Shown: positions 28,549 to 36,431 of the stretch, one piece after another
Layout of the letters: each line of letters opens with the position of its first letter
Numbering within the stretch: position 1 is the first letter of the stretch
DNA from: Rhodobacter viridis
Lineage (GTDB): Bacteria > Pseudomonadota > Alphaproteobacteria > Rhodobacterales > Rhodobacteraceae
Assembly: GCF_003217355.1 (NCBI RefSeq)
Contig: NZ_QJTK01000003.1
Span: 280,168-344,167 of the forward strand
Reading direction: 5' to 3'
Length of the DNA stretch: 64,000 bases
Notes under the pieces: generated by a model
What the model saw: the letters and a program-made list of their open reading frames with translations, nothing else
Databases searched by the model: none
Told to the model about the DNA's origin: nothing
Made by a program: the position numbers and the translations under genes

Positions 28549-29922
28549 ATGGAGTTTTCGCAACTGGCACAGGTGCGGTTCGGCTTCGGCCCCGCACCGG
28601 GCAAGCCCGCTCCGGCCGATGCGGGCGCGATGCTTGAAACGCTGGCCGGTCCCGATGTTCTGGCCTCGCGATGGCCGGGGCTGAGCACCGAAGATGCCCT
28701 GGCCGCGGCCCGCGACTTCCGCGCCGCCAAGAAAACCGCCAAACATGCGAGCAAGGCTGATGCGGAGGCGACGCAGGCCGCCTTCACGGCGCAAAAGCAG
28801 CGCATGACCACGATCCTGCTGCAGAACCTGCAAGTGTCCCTGGCCCGCGCGGTCGAGGCCCCGGACGGGTTTCGCGAAAGGCTCTGGGCGTTCTGGCGCG
28901 ATCATTTCACCGTCATGGCGAAGCGGCGGCAGGATGTCGGCCTGTCCTGCGCGCATGGCGAGGCCCTGCGCCCTCATATCGCGGGCAATTTCAAGACCTT
29001 GCTGCGGGTGGCCGAAACCCATCCGATGATGCTGATCTACCTCGATCAGAGCTATTCGATCGGGCCGAATTCACGCCGCGCGCAGAAGCGGCCCGGCCTT
29101 GGCCTGAACGAAAACCTCGCGCGCGAGGCGATGGAGCTGCACACGCTGGGGGTGGGCGGCCATTACAGCCAGACCGACGTGCGGCAGCTGGCCGAGCTGT
29201 TCACCGGCATGCAGGCGGATTCGGGCGAGGATTTCGCCTTTGCCCCCAATCTGGCCGAGCCGGGCACCGAGACGGTGCTGGGCAAGACCTTCGGCGGCGA
29301 TCCGGCCAAACTCGAAGACATCTACGCCGTGCTGGATACGCTCGCGCTGCATCCTGACACCGCGCGCCATCTCGCCTCGAAACTGGCGGTGCATTTCGTC
29401 GGCCCCGCGCCCGATCCGGCCTTGGTCACGGCGATGGCCGAGGCCTACAGCCGATCGGGGGGCGAGCTGATGCCGGTCTACAAGGTGCTCCTGACGCATC
29501 CCGGCGCGCTGACCCCGCAGTTTGCCAAGGTGCGGCAGCCCTTCGACTATGTGGCGACCGGGCTGCGGGCGCTGGGTGTCGACGGCGATGCGGTGAGGGC
29601 GCGCAAGATCAAGGAAATCCGCAACACGGCCTTTGCTCCGATGCGCCAGATGGGGCAGCCGTGGCTGGCCACGAACGGCCCCGACGGCTGGCCCGAGGAA
29701 GACGAGGAATGGATCTCGCCGCAGCAGCTTGCGGCGCGGATCAACTGGGCGATGCGGGCGCCGTTGCTTTATGGCGCGGCCCCCGCGGATCCGATGGCCT
29801 TTGCCGAAGCGGCCCTTGGCCCGCGGCTGTCCCCGGCTTTGGCACAGGCGGTGCCACGGTCCGAAACCAAGGCCGAGGCGGTGGCACTCGTGCTGGCTTC
29901 GGCAGAATTCATGAGGAGATAA
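28549..29922 (+). CDS. DUF1800 family protein
   Basis: This 457-aa protein of the DUF1800 family is recognisable by NENLAREAMELHTLGVGGHY (about 185-204) and the following TDVRQLAELFTGM. No signal peptide is obvious. DUF1800 genes are nearly always paired with a DUF1501 gene, as here: the next gene begins 4 nt after this stop. The biochemical role of the pair is not established. The ribosome site is GGAGGGCAGG. Confidence 0.88.
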   Translation: MEFSQLAQVRFGFGPAPGKPAPADAGAMLETLAGPDVLASRWPGLSTEDALAAARDFRAAKKTAKHASKADAEATQAAFTAQKQRMTTILLQNLQVSLARAVEAPDGFRERLWAFWRDHFTVMAKRRQDVGLSCAHGEALRPHIAGNFKTLLRVAETHPMMLIYLDQSYSIGPNSRRAQKRPGLGLNENLAREAMELHTLGVGGHYSQTDVRQLAELFTGMQADSGEDFAFAPNLAEPGTETVLGKTFGGDPAKLEDIYAVLDTLALHPDTARHLASKLAVHFVGPAPDPALVTAMAEAYSRSGGELMPVYKVLLTHPGALTPQFAKVRQPFDYVATGLRALGVDGDAVRARKIKEIRNTAFAPMRQMGQPWLATNGPDGWPEEDEEWISPQQLAARINWAMRAPLLYGAAPADPMAFAEAALGPRLSPALAQAVPRSETKAEAVALVLASAEFMRR

Positions 29923-29926
29923 GCCC

Positions 29927-31156
29927 ATGCTGACACGGCGTTTCTTCCTGCAAAGCGCGATGCTGGCGGGCTGCTCGGCGGCGGCGCATCCGCTGATGAA
30001 TTCGGTGACCTTCGCGGCCGTCCCCGGGGATCGGCGGCTTGTCGTGATCATCCTGCGTGGCGGCATGGACGGGCTCGACATCGTGCAGCCCTATGGCGAT
30101 CCGCTGCTGGCCAAGCTGCGCCCCGATTTCGCCATCGGGCCAAAGGCCGGGGCGGCCGATCTGGACGGGTTCTTCGGCCTGCATCCGCTGCTCGTGCCGC
30201 AGCTGATGCCGATGTGGACCGCGGGCGAGCTTGGCTTTGCCCATGCCGTTTCCACCCCCTATCGCGACAAGCGCAGCCATTTCGACGGTCAGGACATGCT
30301 GGAAGCCGGGACCGGGATGGATGTGCCGGTCTCGATGATCCGCGACGGCTGGCTGAACCGGCTGCTGCAGACCCTGCCGGGCGCGACGGCCGAGACCGCC
30401 TATTCGGTGGGCGAGGAAGAGCTGCGCCTCCTCTCGGGCGCGGCGCCGACGATGTCCTGGACCCCGGATGCCTGGCTTGGCCTGTCCTCGCAGGGGCGGC
30501 GGCTGCTCGAGTCGATCTATCACGACGATCCGTTGTTCCGCGATGCGGCGGCCGATGCGCTGACGATGACCGCGCCAGAGGCGACGATGGAGGATGATCT
30601 CTCTGGCGATGATGTGCCCACGGCCCGGCGGCGCCCGCCGAAACCCGAGACGGAAAAGGTCCCCGGCCATAATGCTCTGGCGGCCTTTGCGGCCTCGCGG
30701 CTGAAGGGTGCGGCGCGGATCGCGGCCTTTTCGCTGACCGGCTGGGACACCCACCGCGGTCAGGAACATGCGCTGCGCCGCCCGGCCGAGCAATTGGCGG
30801 CGATGCTGACGACGCTGAAGACCGAACTCGGCCCGGTCTGGCGCGAGACGCTGGTGCTGGCGATGACGGAATTCGGCCGCACCGCACGGCAGAACGGCAC
30901 GGCGGGTACCGATCACGGCACCGGCGGCGCGATGGTGATGGCGGGCGGTGCCCTCAAGGGCGGCAAGGTCTATGGCAAATGGCCGGGGCTGGCCGATGCC
31001 GATCTTTATGCCGGGCGTGACCTGATGCCGACGGCGGACATCCGCGCTTACGGCGCCTGGGCGCTGGCGGGGCTTTACGGAACCCCGCGCGAGACGCTGG
31101 AGCGCACGATCTTTCCGGGGCTCGACATGGGAACGGACCCGCGCTTCCTCGCCTGA
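29927..31156 (+). CDS. DUF1501 family Tat-exported protein
   Basis: This 409-aa protein has a twin-arginine signal (LTRRFFLQSAMLAGCSAAAH) at residues 2-21, so folded export by Tat is expected. The mature part starts with LVVIILRGGMDGLDIVQPYG, typical of DUF1501. A later segment FGRTARQNGTAGTDHGTGGA (about 318-337) resembles the metal-binding His/Asp region of sulfatase/alkaline-phosphatase-like folds. It is coupled to the DUF1800 gene. Function unknown; an exported metal-dependent hydrolase acting with its partner is a reasonable guess. Confidence 0.88.
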   Translation: MLTRRFFLQSAMLAGCSAAAHPLMNSVTFAAVPGDRRLVVIILRGGMDGLDIVQPYGDPLLAKLRPDFAIGPKAGAADLDGFFGLHPLLVPQLMPMWTAGELGFAHAVSTPYRDKRSHFDGQDMLEAGTGMDVPVSMIRDGWLNRLLQTLPGATAETAYSVGEEELRLLSGAAPTMSWTPDAWLGLSSQGRRLLESIYHDDPLFRDAAADALTMTAPEATMEDDLSGDDVPTARRRPPKPETEKVPGHNALAAFAASRLKGAARIAAFSLTGWDTHRGQEHALRRPAEQLAAMLTTLKTELGPVWRETLVLAMTEFGRTARQNGTAGTDHGTGGAMVMAGGALKGGKVYGKWPGLADADLYAGRDLMPTADIRAYGAWALAGLYGTPRETLERTIFPGLDMGTDPRFLA

Positions 31157-31291
31157 TCAGGCGAAGAAGGCGGTCCAGGCGGTGCCACCGATGGCGACGA
31201 CGAGGCTCGTCGCGCCAAGGCTGAAGCTGGTCCAATGCGCCGCATCGATCAGGCGCTTGTCATTCATCAGGCGAAGGGCGTGTGCTTTCAT
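31157..31291 (-). CDS. 44-aa single-pass membrane microprotein
   Basis: A short minus-strand frame begins with ATG at 31291 (AGAGGA ribosome site 7 nt upstream) and stops at 31157, abutting the DUF1501 stop with no spacing. It encodes MKAHALRLMNDKRLIDAAHW followed by a hydrophobic segment SFSLGATSLVVAIGGTAWTA and FFA. The basic/soluble N-terminus plus a single membrane helix is a plausible real microprotein. It would be convergent with the DUF1501 gene and is preceded by 136 bp without other coding sequence. Function unknown. Confidence 0.5.
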   Translation of the reverse strand: MKAHALRLMNDKRLIDAAHWTSFSLGATSLVVAIGGTAWTAFFA

Positions 31292-31427
31292 GGCGGTCCT
31301 CTGGCAGGGGGATCCCGCTCAGGATCGCCGTGGATTGCGGCAGGATCTGGGAAGCATTGGTGCCTTTGCGCGGCAATTGCGCCGCCGCGCCGGGGCGGTT
31401 AGCCTGATCCGAAAGGGGAGGGTGAAG

Positions 31428-32135
31428 ATGAAGAAATTTGGCGAAGCGCTGACGGGCTGGGTGGCGCCGCGGTTTCCCGATGCAGAGGTGATCGAGGGCC
31501 GGGCCTGCCAGTTGGAGCGGCTCGAGGAACGCCATGCCGATGCGCTTTTCCGCGCCAACAGCGAGGATGACGCAATCTGGGATTACCTGCCCTATGGGCC
31601 GTTCCCCTCGGAAGCGGGCTACATCCGCTGGGTCGGCGACATGGCCGCGTCGCGCGATCCGCTGTTCTATGCGGTGGTGGAGAAGGAAACCGGGCTGGCT
31701 TCCGGTGTGATGTCCTATCTGCGAATTACCCCGGAAATGGGGGTGATCGAACTCGGTCACATCAACCTGTCGCGCCGTCTGTCGCGCTCGACCGCGGCGA
31801 CCGAGGCGATGATCCTGATGATCTCCTGGGCGTTCCGGGCAGGCTATCGGCGCTTTGAGTGGAAATGCGATGCGCTCAACATCCCCTCGCGCCGCGCGGC
31901 CGAGCGGCTTGGCCTGAGCTACGAGGGCACGTTCCGGCAGGCGGTGATCGTCAAGGGGCGCAACCGCGACACCGCCTGGTTCGCCGCCACCGACAAGGAT
32001 TGGCCGGGATTGCAGGAAGCCTATGAGGCCTGGCTCTCCCCGGCGAATTTCGATGCCGACGGGCGGCAGATCGAGCGCCTGACCGACCTGACGCGGCTGG
32101 TGCGCGTCGCCTCGGACCCGGTGCTGCAGGGGTAG
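31428..32135 (+). CDS. GNAT-family N-acetyltransferase (RimJ/RimL type)
   Basis: This 235-aa acetyltransferase resembles RimL/YdaF-like GNAT proteins: LERLEERHADALFRANSEDD (about 29-48), the long middle strand GVIELGHINLS, and the acetyl-CoA region AATEAMILMISWAFRAGYRR (about 124-143). The following CDALNIPSRRAAERLGLSYE is the classic RimL C-terminal signature. The acceptor is unknown (ribosomal or other protein N-terminus, or a small amine). The start at 31428 has GGGGAGGGTGAAG upstream. Confidence 0.88.
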   Translation: MKKFGEALTGWVAPRFPDAEVIEGRACQLERLEERHADALFRANSEDDAIWDYLPYGPFPSEAGYIRWVGDMAASRDPLFYAVVEKETGLASGVMSYLRITPEMGVIELGHINLSRRLSRSTAATEAMILMISWAFRAGYRRFEWKCDALNIPSRRAAERLGLSYEGTFRQAVIVKGRNRDTAWFAATDKDWPGLQEAYEAWLSPANFDADGRQIERLTDLTRLVRVASDPVLQG

Positions 32136-32143
32136 GACGGTTT

Positions 32144-32192
32144 GCGTATTTGAGCCAGGAAAAGCCGTGGTTTTTTCTTGGCCCAAATACGC
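32144..32192. repeat. Dispersed intergenic inverted repeat, copy 4
   Basis: Arms 32144-32163 and 32173-32192 pair over 20 bp with two mismatches and a 9-nt loop. They share the GCGTATTTG-GCCA core of the other copies. Located just after the GNAT gene, before the convergent response regulator. Confidence 0.8.
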
Positions 32193-32219
32193 CCTTGCGC
32201 GGGCTCGTCCGGGCGAGCC

Positions 32220-32930
32220 TCAGAACCCCGAGGCGGCGGCCAGTCGGGCCTGCACGATCCCGGTGAGCCGCGAGATCGCCGCCTCGGTCGGGGCAGTCTT
32301 GCCGCCAAGCGCCGAGGCCGCCGATTCGAGATCGCCGTCATGCGCGGAGCGCGCCACACCGGCGAGGAACTGCGCCACATAGCCCAGCACCGCGCCATCG
32401 GGTTCGGCTGCCAGAACATCGGCCACATGGCTCAGATCGTCGCGCAGCGCGAGCGGGTCGGGCAGCACCTTGTCGTCATTCATCGGCCGCACCCCGGCCG
32501 GGCGCACGTCGGGCGGCAGCACCGAGAGCACGCGCGCCTGGAAGGCCACGAGCGAATCGAGCGGTTTCTCCATGAAGGCATCCGCGCCGGCCTCCATCGC
32601 CTCGGCCATCATGCCGGGATCGCCGGAAAGTCCGATCACCGCCGGGCTGCCGGGACCGGCGGCCTTGATGTGACGGATCAGATCGGCGCCCGAGCCATCG
32701 GGCAGGCCCATGTCCACCACGACCACATTCGGTCGATAGGTGGCCAGATGCCGATGCGCCGAACGCAGGCAATCCGCCCGGCGGATGCGTGCGCCGGAGC
32801 GCAGGCACAAAAGCCGCACGGCTTCGGAGGCGAAGCGGCTGTCTTCGACCAGAAGCACGGTCAAACCAAGCAGCGGTCGTTCCGCCGTGGCCGGGCGGCA
32901 GGAGATGAAAGAGGTCAGATCGTCGGTCAT
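32220..32930 (-). CDS. Response regulator with REC domain and helical C-terminus
   Basis: This 236-aa protein has a receiver domain with Glu29/Asp30, the phospho-acceptor Asp73 (VVVVDMGLPDGSG), Ser102 and Lys122 (FMEKPL), all canonical. The C-terminal ~100 residues are helical without a DNA-binding motif or recognised output domain; they loosely resemble a histidine-phosphotransfer fold but lack a clear phospho-His. No sensor kinase is adjacent, so the cognate partner is elsewhere. It could act as a phosphate sink or by protein contact. Confidence 0.88.
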   Translation of the reverse strand: MTDDLTSFISCRPATAERPLLGLTVLLVEDSRFASEAVRLLCLRSGARIRRADCLRSAHRHLATYRPNVVVVDMGLPDGSGADLIRHIKAAGPGSPAVIGLSGDPGMMAEAMEAGADAFMEKPLDSLVAFQARVLSVLPPDVRPAGVRPMNDDKVLPDPLALRDDLSHVADVLAAEPDGAVLGYVAQFLAGVARSAHDGDLESAASALGGKTAPTEAAISRLTGIVQARLAAASGF

Positions 32931-33071
32931 GGCGCCACCCTGGCAGAGGAATCGCGTTTCCCTGAGTTAACGGTGCATTTGCCTAACGTCGGGTTAACGC
33001 AAACAACGAACGGCGCGCTTGCATCGCGGTTTCCCCCCCCCTATGCGAAGAAAAGCAACTGGAGGCCCACC

Positions 33072-33476
33072 ATGATCGGACGTCTGAACCATGTCGCCAT
33101 CGCCGTGCCGGATCTTGCGGCAGCGTCGGCGCAATATGCCAACACGCTTGGCGCCAAAGTGAATCCGCCGCAGGACGAACCCGACCACGGCGTGACCGTG
33201 GTGTTCATCGAACTGCCCAACACCAAGATCGAGCTTCTTTACCCTCTGGGTGAAAACAGCCCGATCCAGGGATTTCTCGACAAGAATCCTTCGGGCGGGA
33301 TCCACCATATGTGCTTCGAGGTCGAAGACATCCTGGCCGCGCGCGACAAGCTCAAGGCCGAAGGCGCCCGCGTTCTGGGCACCGGCGAGCCGAAGATCGG
33401 CGCGCATGGCAAGCCCGTGCTGTTCCTGCATCCGAAGGACTTCAACGGCTGCCTGATCGAACTCGAGCAGGTGTAA
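33072..33476 (+). CDS. mce: Methylmalonyl-CoA epimerase
   Basis: This 134-aa VOC-fold enzyme interconverts (S)- and (R)-methylmalonyl-CoA in propionyl-CoA assimilation. Metal-binding residues are visible in GRLNHVAIAVPD (His7), GGIHHMCFEVED (His about 82) and the terminal CLIELEQV (Glu). The start is the ATG at 33072 with TGGAGG upstream. Neighbours show no co-transcribed mutase. In R. capsulatus-type metabolism it would serve propionate assimilation and the ethylmalonyl-CoA or related pathways (family knowledge). Confidence 0.93.
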   Translation: MIGRLNHVAIAVPDLAAASAQYANTLGAKVNPPQDEPDHGVTVVFIELPNTKIELLYPLGENSPIQGFLDKNPSGGIHHMCFEVEDILAARDKLKAEGARVLGTGEPKIGAHGKPVLFLHPKDFNGCLIELEQV

Positions 33477-33482
33477 GCCTTT

Positions 33483-33512
33483 CGGCTGGCGCGGTTACCG
33501 CTGCGCCAGCCG
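33483..33512. terminator. Hairpin terminator overlapping 3' end of EI24 gene
   Basis: CGGCTGGCGC / GCGCCAGCCG, a perfect 10-bp stem, lies 6 nt after the mce stop and overlaps the last codons (minus strand) of the convergent EI24-domain gene. Confidence 0.65.
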
Positions 33513-34184
33513 GTGAAACAGGTGGGTGAAGGCGGCAGCCCCCACCACGGGCACGGCCAGGTTCAGAACCGGCACCGTCAGCGGCAGCGCCATCAGCGCG
33601 CCCGAGGCCCAGATCGTCGTCTTGTTGGCCGCATAAAGCGCCCGTGCCTCGGCCCGGCCCATGCGCCGCAGAGCCGCCATCTGGAAATATTCGCGCCCGA
33701 GCAGATAGCCGTTCAGCGCGAAGAAGACGACGGGCGCCAAAGGCCCGACGAACAGATAGACGATCAGCGCCACAAGGTTCGCCGCAAGCACCACGCCGAA
33801 GAAGCGCAGACTGTCGCCCAGCGTTTCCGACAGGCTCAGGCCGCGCACCGGCGGCAGGCCGGGGTAATGCGCGCGCTCGACCAGATCGGCAACCTCGTCG
33901 AGGAAGAACCCGGTGAAGATCGAGGCCACCGGCACCATCAGGAAGATCGAGGCGATCAGCATCACGCCGATCGAGGCGATCGACAGCGCCGGATCGATCC
34001 AACCGATCTCGCCGATCCACGGCAGGGTGATCGTGTCGGGGACGAACCAGCCGATCAGCTCGAAGAGGCCGAACCAGACGGCAAGCAGCAGCAGGATCGC
34101 AAGGCCGATGCCCTTGAGCAGAACTTTCAGCGCGCCGGGCCGGGCCAGATCGGCCCAACCGCGCAGGAAGATGTCGAAGATCAT
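33495..34184 (-). CDS. EI24/CysZ-like membrane protein
   Basis: This integral membrane protein of about 229 aa belongs to the EI24 domain family, which includes the sulfate transporter CysZ. Long hydrophobic segments are at about 22-48, 66-90, 135-165 and 195-220. The typical motif PVASIFTGFFLDEVADLVER (about 85-104) is present. The start is taken at 34184; an in-frame Met at 34196 would overlap the end of the upstream nitroreductase further. Either way the two genes overlap by a few bases, so they are translationally coupled. Sulfate uptake is possible but not proven. Confidence 0.85.
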   Translation of the reverse strand: MIFDIFLRGWADLARPGALKVLLKGIGLAILLLLAVWFGLFELIGWFVPDTITLPWIGEIGWIDPALSIASIGVMLIASIFLMVPVASIFTGFFLDEVADLVERAHYPGLPPVRGLSLSETLGDSLRFFGVVLAANLVALIVYLFVGPLAPVVFFALNGYLLGREYFQMAALRRMGRAEARALYAANKTTIWASGALMALPLTVPVLNLAVPVVGAAAFTHLFHRLAQR

Positions 34185-34786
34185 GCGGTCACCCATGTGA
34201 TGAGGCAGTCAAGATCGGGGCGGGGGCGTTCGGGCGGGGGGGCGGTCTCGGTGCCGATGTGAATGAGGCCCGCAACCCATTCGCCCTCGGCCAGACCAAG
34301 TGCCGGGGCGGCAAAACGCCGATCATGCGCGACCCAGCCGGTGAGCCAGGCCGCCCCCCAGCCCGCGGCCAGCGCGGCATTCACGAGCTGCATCCCGGCG
34401 GCGCCGACAGACAGCGTCTGCTCGATCGCGGGCACCTTGTCGGTCGGGCGCGGCACGGCGATCAGCGCGACGCAAAGCGGGCTTTGCACGAATTGCGACA
34501 CGCCCTTGGCCGCGACCTCCTCGGGCAGAAGATGCGTGGCGGCGAAAACCGCAGCCTCGTCGGCCAGCCGCTCGAGCGCGGGTTTTTCAAGGACGATGAA
34601 CCGCCAGGGCTCGAGCTTGCCGTGATCGGGCACGCGCGCGGCGATCGTCAGGATCTCGCGCAGCGCGGCGCGGTTCGGCGCGGGGGCGGCGAGCATCTTC
34701 GGCGGCCGCGAGCGGCGGGTGGAAAGGAAGGTGAGGGTCGTCTCGTCGCGCAAGGCGCGGTTGACGGTGCCGGGGGGAATATCCAT
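34181..34786 (-). CDS. Nitroreductase-family FMN protein
   Basis: This flavoprotein of 201 aa is typical for the YdjA-like nitroreductase group (small, about 180-200 aa). FMN-phosphate residues are in STRRSRP near residue 20. The family body is AARVPDHGKLEPWRFIVLEK (about 44-63), with the C-terminal GWVAHDRRFAAPALGLAEGE. It would reduce nitro- or quinone-type compounds with NAD(P)H in the cytosol. The start at 34786 follows CAGGAGATGCGCG. The physiological substrate is unknown. Confidence 0.9.
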   Translation of the reverse strand: MDIPPGTVNRALRDETTLTFLSTRRSRPPKMLAAPAPNRAALREILTIAARVPDHGKLEPWRFIVLEKPALERLADEAAVFAATHLLPEEVAAKGVSQFVQSPLCVALIAVPRPTDKVPAIEQTLSVGAAGMQLVNAALAAGWGAAWLTGWVAHDRRFAAPALGLAEGEWVAGLIHIGTETAPPPERPRPDLDCLITWVTA

Positions 34787-34879
34787 CGCGCATCTCCTGT
34801 CTGTGAAAGATATCGGCGGGGGCGGCCGGGATTGCAAGCAGGGGGCTTGCCGGGCGAGGCGGGCGCGGTAGAAGGGGGT

Positions 34880-35128
34880 ATGAGTGATCTGAGCCATCTT
34901 GCGCAGCCGGGCGCGGAAATCGCCCTGCGCGTGACGCCCAAGGCGTCGCGCAATCAGATCGTGGCGGCCGAGGATGGGTTGCGCGCCTATGTGACGGTGG
35001 TGCCCGAGGGCGGCAAGGCCAATGCGGCGGTGCTGAAACTGCTGGCAAAAAGCCTTGGCGTGGCGAAGACGCGGCTCACCCTGATCCGGGGCGAGACGGC
35101 GCGCGACAAGGTCTTTCGCCTCGATTGA
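34880..35128 (+). CDS. YggU/DUF167 family protein
   Basis: This 82-aa protein of the DUF167 (YggU) family is recognisable by IALRVTPKASRNQI (about 14-27) and the central EGGKANAAVLKLLAKSLGV (about 43-61). The start ATG at 34880 is preceded by AGAAGGGGG. The family is conserved but its function is not established. It is divergent from the nitroreductase with 93 bp between. Confidence 0.88.
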   Translation: MSDLSHLAQPGAEIALRVTPKASRNQIVAAEDGLRAYVTVVPEGGKANAAVLKLLAKSLGVAKTRLTLIRGETARDKVFRLD

Positions 35129-35358
35129 GGGCCCGTCCCGCCGTGTGGACCGCGCCACGGATCGGCAGATTTTTTCCCTGCGGCATCGGTGCATCTGTTC
35201 TCTGACGAATTTGTGAGTTTTCCTGACCAAAGGGTCGAAGCGGACCTCTGTCCGCATTTGGGCGCAGCCACAGCGCATTCCGGACGGGTCGGGCTGTTCG
35301 GGAACGCGGTGTCTTGTCCGCGGTCCTGTCACATGTTCGGACTGGTCGGGGACGAAAA
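35129..35358. other. 230-bp intergenic region
   Basis: This stretch holds no convincing gene. Near its start an imperfect CCGTG/CACGG hairpin (about 35140-35160) and the run TTTTTT at 35170-35175 could terminate the YggU transcript. The rest leads to the downstream membrane protein gene. Confidence 0.4.
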
Positions 35359-35622
35359 ATGATCGGATTTGGCAGATTACTGGTGTTTCTCGCCATCATG
35401 GCGGTATCGGGGTACTGGGTCTTGCGCTTGTCATTGGCATCGCGAAAACGTGAAGCGCTGGAGACGGCTTGGAACGATGGCGCCGGTGATGCGTTGGACT
35501 TCGATGCCTATCTACAGAGCGGAATGGCCGCATGGGAAAGCAGCCTGCCTTTGCGCATGTTGCGTCTGGTGATGCTTCTGCCCTTCGCGGTCGTGGGAGC
35601 GCTTGTCTATTTCGCCAACTGA
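35359..35622 (+). CDS. Small two-TM membrane protein
   Basis: This 87-aa hypothetical protein has hydrophobic segments at about 5-22 (LLVFLAIMAVSGYWVLRL) and 65-85 (MLLPFAVVGALVYFAN). Between them is a charged loop with LETAWNDGAGDALDFDAYLQ. It ends 9 nt before the DUF1523 gene start and is surely co-transcribed with it. Its role is probably tied to that membrane partner. The start ATG 35359 lies after GGGGACGAAA. Confidence 0.75.
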   Translation: MIGFGRLLVFLAIMAVSGYWVLRLSLASRKREALETAWNDGAGDALDFDAYLQSGMAAWESSLPLRMLRLVMLLPFAVVGALVYFAN

Positions 35623-35631
35623 GAGGTGAGT

Positions 35632-36279
35632 ATGGGATACGTCAAATGGACTTTCTGGCTGCTGATCACGGTGATCTTCGGCAGCTTCCTGCACTACACC
35701 CTGCCCCGGCATGAAGTCGTCCGGGTGGTCAACATCTATCAGGAACGGCAGGATCTGAGCGGCTGGACCAGCATCTTCTGGTCGGGGCCGGATGTGAAGA
35801 CTGCGGGCCAGACCAACTATGACGTGCAGTTCATCTCGACGGTGACGCCCGAGGGCAAACCCGTCGTCTATCGCAACGAGGACACCGGCTGGGGTTGGCC
35901 GCCCTATTTCAAATTCGACACCGCGAACCTGTCGACGCAGGCGGCTGACCTGCAATCGACGGCCGAGGCGCCGAAATGGGGCGTGGTCACCTATTACGGC
36001 TGGCGCAGCGAGCTGTTCTCGATCTTCCCGAACGCGATCTCGATCAAGACCGTGGATGCGCCGGATGTCTCGATCATTCCGTGGTTCAACATCGTCTTCC
36101 TGACGCTGCTCGCCATGGCGATCCTGACGGTGCGGGCGCTCTGGATCCAGTTTCGGCGCAATGCGATCGATCCGGTGCTGGGCGATGTCGCCGATGCGAT
36201 CGAGGATGTGACCGACCGGGCCGAATCGGGCGTCGACAAGGCCCGGGGCATGTTCGACGATCTGACCGGGAAGAAGTGA
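35632..36279 (+). CDS. DUF1523 family membrane protein
   Basis: This protein of about 215 aa fits DUF1523: an N-terminal membrane segment (WTFWLLITVIFGSFLHY), a periplasmic-type domain with RVVNIYQERQDLSGWTS and the conserved NEDTGWGWPPYFKFDTANL, then a second membrane segment (PWFNIVFLTLLAMAIL) and a helical tail. The start is the ATG at 35632 with GAGAGG six nt away; a GTG at 35626 in frame is an alternative. It forms a two-gene unit with the preceding small membrane protein. Function unknown. Confidence 0.85.
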   Translation: MGYVKWTFWLLITVIFGSFLHYTLPRHEVVRVVNIYQERQDLSGWTSIFWSGPDVKTAGQTNYDVQFISTVTPEGKPVVYRNEDTGWGWPPYFKFDTANLSTQAADLQSTAEAPKWGVVTYYGWRSELFSIFPNAISIKTVDAPDVSIIPWFNIVFLTLLAMAILTVRALWIQFRRNAIDPVLGDVADAIEDVTDRAESGVDKARGMFDDLTGKK

Positions 36280-36431
36280 CACAGGCCGGGGGCGCTGCCC
36301 CCAGGGCTGCCACGGGCAGCCCGTTCGATGGGGCCACCTTCCACTGGAAAGTGGCTCGATCCCATCTCACCTTGAGATATTTCGGGCAAGATAAAGCCAA
36401 CCGCGTCCGGGTTCCGGGCGCGGTTTTCGCT
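36280..36431. other. Intergenic region with three hairpins
   Basis: The region contains GGGGGC/GCCCCC (36288-36302), GGGCTGCC/GGCAGCCC (36304-36322) and a terminator-like AACCGCGTCCGG/CCGGGCGCGGTT (36399-36425) followed by TTTT. It also holds a single arm resembling the dispersed repeat (GATATTTCGGGCAAGATAAA, about 36375-36394). The last hairpin should terminate the DUF1523 transcript before the convergent aldehyde dehydrogenase stop. Confidence 0.6.
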
